DNA from: Hymenobacter jeongseonensis
GTDB taxonomy: Bacteria; Bacteroidota; Bacteroidia; Cytophagales; Hymenobacteraceae
Length of the DNA: 64,000 nt
Reading direction: 5' to 3'
NCBI RefSeq assembly: GCF_015694725.1
Contig: NZ_JADQDQ010000002.1
Location: 434,001-498,000 of the forward strand
Shown: one piece after another, positions 58,471 to 64,000 of the stretch
Layout of the letters: the number at the start of each line of letters is the position of its first letter
How positions within the stretch are numbered: position 1 is the first letter of the stretch
Notes under the pieces: model-generated
Database searches by the model: none
The model's input: the letters and a program-made list of their open reading frames with translations, nothing else
Told to the model about the DNA's origin: nothing
Program-made: the position numbers and the translations under genes

Positions 58471-61400
58471 ATGATTTCAGACGTTTTTATTCGGCGGCCG
58501 GTCACGGCCATCGTCATATCCATTGTGATTGTGCTGGTGGGGGTTATTTCCCTGCTCAACCTGCCGGTTAGCCAGTACCCCAACATCTCGCCGCCGGTGG
58601 TGCAGATTTCGGGCAGTTTCACCGGGGCCGATGCCCAGACGGTGGAGCAAACCGTGATGACCCCCATCGAAACGCAGGTGAACGGCACGCCCGGCATGGC
58701 CTACCTGCAGTCGAACGCCACCAACGACGGCCGCGTGAGCACCAACGTCACCTTCGACATTGGCACCAACATCGACATCGCCACCCTCGACGTGCAGAAC
58801 CGCGTGAGCGTGGCCCAGCCCACCCTGCCCGACGAAGTAAAACGCCTGGGCCTGACCGTGAAGAAGCGGAACCCCACCACCCTCATGGTGCTGGCCATCT
58901 ACTCGCCCAAGCGCAGCCACAGCATTGCTTTTCTGGATAACTACACCAACGTGTACGTGCGCGACGCCCTGCTGCGCGTGCCCGGCGTGGGCGACGTCAC
59001 GGCCCTGGGCCAGGACTTTTCGATGCGCATCTGGCTGCAGCCCGATAAAATGGCGCAGCTCGGCCTCAACATCAACGACGTGACCAATGCCCTGCGCGAG
59101 CAGAACGTGCAAGTGGCCGCCGGCTCGGTGGGCACAGCGCCGCAGTACTCGTCGCAGGCCTTCCAGTACACGGTTTTCGTGAACGGCCGCCTCACCAAAG
59201 TTGAGGAATTCGAGAACATCGTGGTGCGCACCAAGCCCGAAGACGGCACCGTGGTGTACCTCAAAGACGTGGCCCGCGTGCAGCTCGGCCAGTTCGATTA
59301 CTCGCGTTACAACACCACCAACGGCACGCCCACCACCCTGCTGCTCATCAACCAGACGCCGGGCGGCAACGCCCTGCAAACGGCCAAAGGCATTTATGCC
59401 ACCATGGACAACCTGCAGAAGAAATTCCCGCCGGATGTGGTCTACAAGGCCGTTTTTGAATCGGTGACGGTGGTGGAAGTGTCCATCAAGGAAGTGCTCG
59501 AAACCTTGCTCGAAGCCCTGGCGCTGGTGACGGTGGTGGTGTTCATTTTCCTGCAAAGCTGGCGCGCCACGCTCATCCCGATTCTGGCCATTCCGGTGGC
59601 TATTATCGGCACGTTCATCATGTTCATTCCACTGGGATTCACGGTGAACACGCTCACCTTGTTCGGCTTCGTACTGGCCATTGGCATTGTGGTCGACGAC
59701 GCCATTGTGGTGGTGGAGGCCGTGCAGCACTACATGGACACCGAGAACCTGCCCGCGCGGGAAGCCACCTCCAAGGCCATGAAGGACATCACCGCCCCGG
59801 TTATTGCCATTGCCCTGATTCTGGCAGCGGTGTTTGTGCCGGTGGGCTTCATCCCGGGCATTGTGGGCAAGCTATATCAGCAGTTTGCCATCACCATTGC
59901 TATTTCGGTGGTGCTCTCGGCGTTTGTGGCGCTTTCGCTCACGCCGGCTTTGTGCGCCTTGATGATGCGCCCCACGGAGCAGAAAGCCGATTCCAAGGGC
60001 CTAAACAAGCTGTTTTACAAGTTCAACAAATGGTTTGAGCGCACTACGGAGCATTATTCCAACGGCGTGAAAAAGGCGCTGAAGGCCACGCCATTCGTAC
60101 TCATTTTGCTGGTGTGCGTGTACGCGGGCACGTTCCTGCTGTTCCGCGGCAAGCCGTCGGGCTTTATCCCGACGGAGGACGAAGGCCGCCTGTTTATCTC
60201 CGTGGAATTGCCGCAGGGCGCGTCCAGCGCCCGCACCAAGGTCATCATGGACCAAATGGCCAAAATCATCGGCCAGAAAGTGCCTGCCATCAAGAACTAC
60301 ACCGGCGTGGGCGGCCTCAACGCCCTCAACTTCTCCTTCAAGCCCAGCAGCGGCACCTTCTTCGTGCAGATGAAGCCCTGGGAAGAGCGCAAAGAGGAGC
60401 AGGACCAGCTGCAGGGCATTATTGCGCGGCTGCAAAAGGAATTTACAGCCATCAAAGGGGCCAACATTGTGGTGGTGCCGCCGCCGGCCATTCCGGGCCT
60501 GGGCAACACCGGCGGCTTCAGCTTCCAGCTGGAGCAGCGCGAGCAGTCCAGCGACATCAAAGCGTTTGAGGCCACGGTGAACAAGTTCGTGGCCGCCGCC
60601 AACCAGCGCCCCGAAATCGGCCGGGCCTTCACCTTTTTCACCGCCAAAACGCCCGGCTACCAGGTGACGGTGGACCGCGAAAAGGCCAAGAAGCTGGGCG
60701 TGCCGCTCACCAACATCTTCACCACGATGTCGACCTACATGGGCTCGGCCTACATCAACGACTTCACGAAATACGGCCGCAACTTCCGCGTAGTGGCCCA
60801 GGCCGACACCTTCTACCGCAAGGACATTTCGGACCTGAACAACTACTACGTGCAGAACCAAGCCGGCGAAAACGTGCCGCTCGGCTCGCTCATCACCACG
60901 AAGGTGACCGAAAACGCCCCGTTGATTTCGCACTACAACCTGTTCCGCGCGGCCGAAATCAACGGCGACGCCAAGCCCGGCTACAGTTCCGGCCAAGCCA
61001 TCGCGGCCCTGCAGGAAGTAGCCGCCCAAACCCTGCCGGCCGAATACGGCTACGACTTCTCGGGCCTAAGCCGCGAGGAAATCAGCTCCGGCAACAGCAC
61101 CATCATCATCTTCGGGCTGAGCATTGTGTTCGTGTTTCTGCTGCTGGCGGCGCTGTATGAAAGCTGGTCGGTGCCGTTCTCGGTGCTGCTGGCGGTGCCG
61201 CTGGGCGCGTTTGGCGCCATCGTGGCCCTCACGTTCCTGCCCAAGCTCACCAACAACGTGTACGCCCAGATTGGCCTGATTACCCTCATTGGTCTCTCGG
61301 CCAAAAATGCCATTCTGATTGTGGAATTTGCCAAAGAGCGAGTCGATTGGGGCATGGACGTGGTGGCGGCCACCATTCAAGCCGTCACGCTGCGCCTACG

Positions 61401-61734
61401 GCCCATCATCATGACGTCGCTGGCCTTTATCCTGGGTGTGCTGCCGCTGGCGTTTTCTTCCGGCGCCGGCGCCGTATCCCGCCAAACCATCGGCTGGACG
61501 GTGACGGGCGGCATGCTCGCGGCCACGTTCCTGGCCATTTTTGCCGTGCCGGTGCTGTTCGTCGGCATCACCAAACTGGCCTATGGCAAGGCCAAGCTAG
61601 CCGAGCTACAAGCCAACTACAAACCCGAGGACCATGAGCAACACGGCCACGGCCCCGCTTCAGACCCCGGCGACCCGACCACGCCACTGGAAGGCCCCAG
61701 CACCCCGCCAGCTGGGCCAGCAGACAAGAAATAA
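58471..61734 (+). CDS. RND efflux pump permease (AcrB/HAE1 type)
   Basis: A 1087-residue proton-driven inner-membrane multidrug transporter. The N-terminal FIRRPVTAIVISIVIVLVG helix, twelve membrane segments and two large periplasmic loops are visible. In membrane helix 4 the proton-relay Asp pair lies in GIVVDDAIVVVEAV, and the matching Lys/Thr region of helix 10 is around KNAILIVEFAKE. The tail after about residue 1040 is Pro/His-rich and variable. With the adaptor and the TolC-like channel it forms a complete tripartite pump; the substrates are unknown. Confidence 0.95.
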   Translation: MISDVFIRRPVTAIVISIVIVLVGVISLLNLPVSQYPNISPPVVQISGSFTGADAQTVEQTVMTPIETQVNGTPGMAYLQSNATNDGRVSTNVTFDIGTNIDIATLDVQNRVSVAQPTLPDEVKRLGLTVKKRNPTTLMVLAIYSPKRSHSIAFLDNYTNVYVRDALLRVPGVGDVTALGQDFSMRIWLQPDKMAQLGLNINDVTNALREQNVQVAAGSVGTAPQYSSQAFQYTVFVNGRLTKVEEFENIVVRTKPEDGTVVYLKDVARVQLGQFDYSRYNTTNGTPTTLLLINQTPGGNALQTAKGIYATMDNLQKKFPPDVVYKAVFESVTVVEVSIKEVLETLLEALALVTVVVFIFLQSWRATLIPILAIPVAIIGTFIMFIPLGFTVNTLTLFGFVLAIGIVVDDAIVVVEAVQHYMDTENLPAREATSKAMKDITAPVIAIALILAAVFVPVGFIPGIVGKLYQQFAITIAISVVLSAFVALSLTPALCALMMRPTEQKADSKGLNKLFYKFNKWFERTTEHYSNGVKKALKATPFVLILLVCVYAGTFLLFRGKPSGFIPTEDEGRLFISVELPQGASSARTKVIMDQMAKIIGQKVPAIKNYTGVGGLNALNFSFKPSSGTFFVQMKPWEERKEEQDQLQGIIARLQKEFTAIKGANIVVVPPPAIPGLGNTGGFSFQLEQREQSSDIKAFEATVNKFVAAANQRPEIGRAFTFFTAKTPGYQVTVDREKAKKLGVPLTNIFTTMSTYMGSAYINDFTKYGRNFRVVAQADTFYRKDISDLNNYYVQNQAGENVPLGSLITTKVTENAPLISHYNLFRAAEINGDAKPGYSSGQAIAALQEVAAQTLPAEYGYDFSGLSREEISSGNSTIIIFGLSIVFVFLLLAALYESWSVPFSVLLAVPLGAFGAIVALTFLPKLTNNVYAQIGLITLIGLSAKNAILIVEFAKERVDWGMDVVAATIQAVTLRLRPIIMTSLAFILGVLPLAFSSGAGAVSRQTIGWTVTGGMLAATFLAIFAVPVLFVGITKLAYGKAKLAELQANYKPEDHEQHGHGPASDPGDPTTPLEGPSTPPAGPADKK

Positions 61735-61736
61735 TT

Positions 61737-61840
61737 CCCGTCATGCAGAGCGCAGCGAAGCATCTCGCGTGCCATAACTAATCATCAACGATTGGTTTAC
61801 TACCACACACGAGATGCTTCGCTGCGCTCTGCATGACGGG
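61737..61840. repeat. Dispersed palindrome, type B (after RND pump)
   Basis: Arms of 35 nt (61737-61771 with 61806-61840) with a single mismatch. The centre contains CTAATCATCAACGATTGG. It lies between the convergent pump and lactonase genes, where it could serve as a transcription end. Confidence 0.93.
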
Positions 61841-61849
61841 CGGATTTGT

Positions 61850-62734
61850 TCACTTTGGGACCATTTCTGCGCCATAAAAGCAAGCCGGCACGCCACTTAC
61901 TCCTGGCTCCAAGGCAAAGAGGTTGCCGCTTAGTGGAAACTTCGCCAACTGCTCCGGCGTGAGGCCGTGGCGGGCGGTGGTGATGTACAGGGTTCTCAAA
62001 TCTGGCCCGCCGAAGGCGCAGGCAGACGTGAGCGGCGCGGGTACTTTGATTACCTGTAGCAAGGCGCCAGTGTGCGGGTCGTAGCGGTGCACGGCCCCGC
62101 CGCACCAGAGCGCCACCCAGAGCTTGCCCTCCGCGTCGATGGTCATGCCATCGGGCGAGGCGGGCCCTTCGGGAAGGCGAATGATGACCCGCGGATTGGC
62201 AATGGTGCCGGTAGCGTTGTCGTAGTCAAACGCCTGCACCGTGAGCGTGGGCGTGTCGATGTAGTACATGGTAGCTTGGTCCAATGACCAGATGATGCCG
62301 TTGGAATTGGTGATGCCGCGCAGCATCACGTGCAGGCTGCCATCGGGGTCGAAACGGTAGAGCGTGCCGGCGCTGGGCTTTTGCTCCAAATGAAACGTGC
62401 CTACCCAAAACCGGCCGGCCGGGTCGCACTTGCCGTCGTTGAAGCGCAGGTTGGGGTCGGTGAGCGGGTTGGTGAGTAACGTGAGGCGGCCGGTGCGGAG
62501 GTCGAGTTGGTGCAAGCCGGTTTGCAGGGCTAGCAGCACGTTGCCGTTGCGCATTGGCGCCCCCGCTCCCACCCGCGCAGTGGTCGGGAAGCAAACGTCT
62601 TGGCCGCTTTTCGGGTCGAACACGTGAAAGGCGCGGCCCTCAATGTCCACCCAATACAGCTGCCGGGTTTCCGGGTTCCAAATCGGCCCCTCGCCCAAGG
62701 CCGCTTGCACAGATAAAATGGAGTGAGCTTCCAT
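61850..62734 (-). CDS. SMP-30/gluconolactonase-family protein
   Basis: A 294-residue six-bladed beta-propeller lactonase. It has the metal-ligand motif LGEGPIWNPETRQLYWVDIEG, followed by RFNDGKCDPAGRFWVGT and a substrate/metal Asn-Asp region (SNGIIWSLDQATMYYID, ASPDGMTIDAEGKLWVALW). It hydrolyses sugar lactones. The ATG at 62734 was chosen over a TTG two codons upstream. It is transcribed with the 2-dehydro-3-deoxygalactonokinase gene (16-bp gap), so its natural substrate is probably galactono- or a related aldonolactone. Confidence 0.9.
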   Translation of the reverse strand: MEAHSILSVQAALGEGPIWNPETRQLYWVDIEGRAFHVFDPKSGQDVCFPTTARVGAGAPMRNGNVLLALQTGLHQLDLRTGRLTLLTNPLTDPNLRFNDGKCDPAGRFWVGTFHLEQKPSAGTLYRFDPDGSLHVMLRGITNSNGIIWSLDQATMYYIDTPTLTVQAFDYDNATGTIANPRVIIRLPEGPASPDGMTIDAEGKLWVALWCGGAVHRYDPHTGALLQVIKVPAPLTSACAFGGPDLRTLYITTARHGLTPEQLAKFPLSGNLFALEPGVSGVPACFYGAEMVPK

Positions 62735-62750
62735 ACGCAACGCTCGGGTT

Positions 62751-63743
62751 TCAGGCGCCAGCCTGCATCAGCCTTTGGTGGTGGAGAACGGCTAATTGCC
62801 CGGTGAGGGTGACTTCGACGGCCGTTTTCGTTTCAACGGGGCACCGTTCGGCAATTCCCAGCGTTCGCAGCGCGGCGCTGTAATGCTCGATTAGCACATC
62901 CTCACCGGCCAACAGGATGCTGGCGGGCAAGCTGGTGAGCAAGTCGCGGCACTCGCTGCCAATGAGCAGGCCGCTGAGATAAAAATAGTTTTCCTGCTTG
63001 CTGGCTTTTTTGAATAAGTCGTTGGTGCGCACCAGGAAAGCATTGTGCAGCAGGTTGGCGTGCTGGCTGGCGCGCACGCCTTCTTCGAACCAGTGCCGGT
63101 TGTTTTCCTCCTTCAGTTTGCCGCCTTCTTCGACCGAGGTAGCCAGAATGCTGTGCTTCGAGAAGAGCGAAAAAAGCTCGCCCGTCAGGTACGTTTTCAA
63201 GGCCACGGCTTGGCCATCGTACACCCGCACGTGCTTGGCGTGGGTGCCGGGGTGCAAGAAAAGCTGCTCCGCCGCCGTGGTTTCGAAGCGGCAGCCAACG
63301 AGCTGCACTTCTTCGCCGCGCATCACGTCGTCGTCGCTTCTGATGCCCGAAACCAGCAGCGTGGGGTGGTTAAAATCGGGGCTGGGGGGCAGGATTTCCG
63401 TTACCAAATCCGAGCCGTCGGTGGCAAAGGGTAGCGGTTTATACGGTAACTCTTTCATGCCAATGGTGGAGGACGCCATGCCGGAAATCACCACTGGAAT
63501 ACTCTCCAATGAGGTTTTAACGGTTTCTTCCAGCATCTTCAGGTGTTTTTGCAGAATGGCCAGGTAGAAACGCACGCGGTGCGCCGGTGGCTGGTGGGCC
63601 TGCTTCCACAGCTCCGCTGTGGAAGCATTGCCTTCTTTGGAGCTAGCCTCGGCCAGCACCTTCAGCCCCTCGCGCTCCACCAGCCGCAACCGGAAGGAGG
63701 AGGTGCCCCAATCGCAGCTAAGAAAGGTGGTTGTGGGGTTCAT
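62751..63743 (-). CDS. dgoK: 2-dehydro-3-deoxygalactonokinase
   Basis: A 330-residue sugar-acid kinase of the ASKHA fold, phosphorylating 2-keto-3-deoxygalactonate. The N-terminal phosphate-binding motif is LSCDWGTSSFRLRLV, and ISGMASSTIGMKELPY and FLHPGTHAKHVRV match the family. It precedes the lactonase gene and follows a dehydratase gene, giving lactonase, dehydratase and kinase of the De Ley-Doudoroff galactonate route. The aldolase is not in the window. The start at 63743 (MNPTTTFLSCDWG) fits the family better than longer versions. Confidence 0.9.
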   Translation of the reverse strand: MNPTTTFLSCDWGTSSFRLRLVEREGLKVLAEASSKEGNASTAELWKQAHQPPAHRVRFYLAILQKHLKMLEETVKTSLESIPVVISGMASSTIGMKELPYKPLPFATDGSDLVTEILPPSPDFNHPTLLVSGIRSDDDVMRGEEVQLVGCRFETTAAEQLFLHPGTHAKHVRVYDGQAVALKTYLTGELFSLFSKHSILATSVEEGGKLKEENNRHWFEEGVRASQHANLLHNAFLVRTNDLFKKASKQENYFYLSGLLIGSECRDLLTSLPASILLAGEDVLIEHYSAALRTLGIAERCPVETKTAVEVTLTGQLAVLHHQRLMQAGA

Positions 63744-63764
63744 GTTTCGAATTAAAATCCAGTT

Positions 63765-63850
63765 CGTCATGCAGAGCGCAGCGAAGCATCTCGCTCGGGG
63801 TAACTAATTAGTCGAAGCACGCGAGATGCTTCGCTGCGCTCTGCATGACG
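63765..63850. repeat. Dispersed palindrome, type B (dgoK/dehydratase gap)
   Basis: Arms of about 30 nt starting CGTCATGCAGAGCGCAGCG. The centre has GTAACTAATTAGTCG. Same family as the copies at 52907, 57020, 58345 and 61737. Confidence 0.92.
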
Positions 63851-63869
63851 TTCTTTTTCACTGTTCTTT

Positions 63870-64000
63870 CTACCACTCCGCTACGCTCCCGTCTTCGTTG
63901 CGCCAGATGGGATTGTGCCAGTTGTGGCCGATGGCGGCGCGGCTCAGCAGGTATTCTTCGTTGATTTCGATGCCTAACCCCGGCCCTTCCGGAATCTTGC
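63870..64000 (-). CDS. dgoD: Galactonate dehydratase, C-terminal end (cut by window edge)
   Basis: Only the last 42 codons are visible. They end GHNWHNPIWRNEDGSVAEW, preceded by KIPEGPGLGIEINEEYLLS. The GPGLGIEI block and the NPIW...DGSVAEW tail are typical of the D-galactonate dehydratase branch of the mandelate racemase/enolase superfamily. The kinase and lactonase genes downstream on the same strand support this. The active site lies outside the window. Confidence 0.75.
   Translation of the reverse strand, partial: KIPEGPGLGIEINEEYLLSRAAIGHNWHNPIWRNEDGSVAEW

Overview
The window looks like chromosomal DNA from a Bacteroidota bacterium of the order Cytophagales, most likely Hymenobacter or a close relative. 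The evidence is high GC with strongly GC-ending codons, -7 elements of the Bacteroidota type (TAnnTTTG, here mostly TACCTTTGC) in place of -10 boxes, no clear Shine-Dalgarno sequences, an IPExxxVDY-family gene beside pyk, an atpD-atpC pair on its own, and a Tgt without the usual zinc cysteines. The genus is an inference. No prophage, transposase, CRISPR array or recognisable defence island is present.

Layout. 1-14.7 kb is mainly housekeeping: the start of nadE, the acpP-fabF-rnc series, an IPExxxVDY gene, a possible structured RNA in front of pyk, pyk, rpsT, a YheT-like hydrolase, rsmG, a sigma factor overlapping a membrane glycosyltransferase, tgt, an LptF/LptG permease, a DMT transporter and ispE. 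14.7-17.3 kb is a three-gene sugar cassette (phosphoglycosyl transferase, acyltransferase, PLP aminotransferase) resembling pglC-pglD-pglE. 17.3-25.6 kb holds a DUF3616 protein, a Cys/Met-metabolism PLP enzyme, an AI-2E-type permease, atpC-atpD, a tRNA-Gln, prs, rplY and pth. 25.7-38.8 kb holds metG, an AT-hook-like basic protein, a small lipoprotein, a DUF3050 protein, msrB, typA, an rRNA/tRNA methyltransferase, a CHASE3-type histidine kinase with a single-domain response regulator, an endonuclease III-like glycosylase and a DUF167 protein. 38.8-47 kb holds a 589-base stretch with almost no coding content, a P-type ATPase, a glycosyltransferase, threonine synthase, a LysR regulator and an L,D-transpeptidase. 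47.3-61.7 kb holds an alpha-2-macroglobulin lipoprotein paired with PBP1C, then a complete tripartite RND efflux set (TolC-like, adaptor, permease). 61.8-64 kb holds a sugar-acid catabolic group: SMP-30 lactonase, 2-dehydro-3-deoxygalactonokinase and the C-terminus of a galactonate dehydratase.

The most unusual material is not protein-coding. Nine copies of an intergenic palindrome of about 85-105 bp, plus one internally deleted relative, are scattered through the window. One copy carries changes matched on both arms. Several promoters put the -7 element only 3-9 nt from the start codon, implying leaderless or nearly leaderless mRNAs, and ispE and the pglC-like gene have divergent -7 elements that share a TA dinucleotide. 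Terminator-like hairpins sit in the leaders of rplY and metG, before pyk, and between acpP and fabF. Inside the macroglobulin gene a segment of about 260 bp has AT-ending codon use quite unlike its surroundings. I found no convincing new multi-gene system; the repeat family, the leader structures and the codon-anomalous segment most deserve follow-up.
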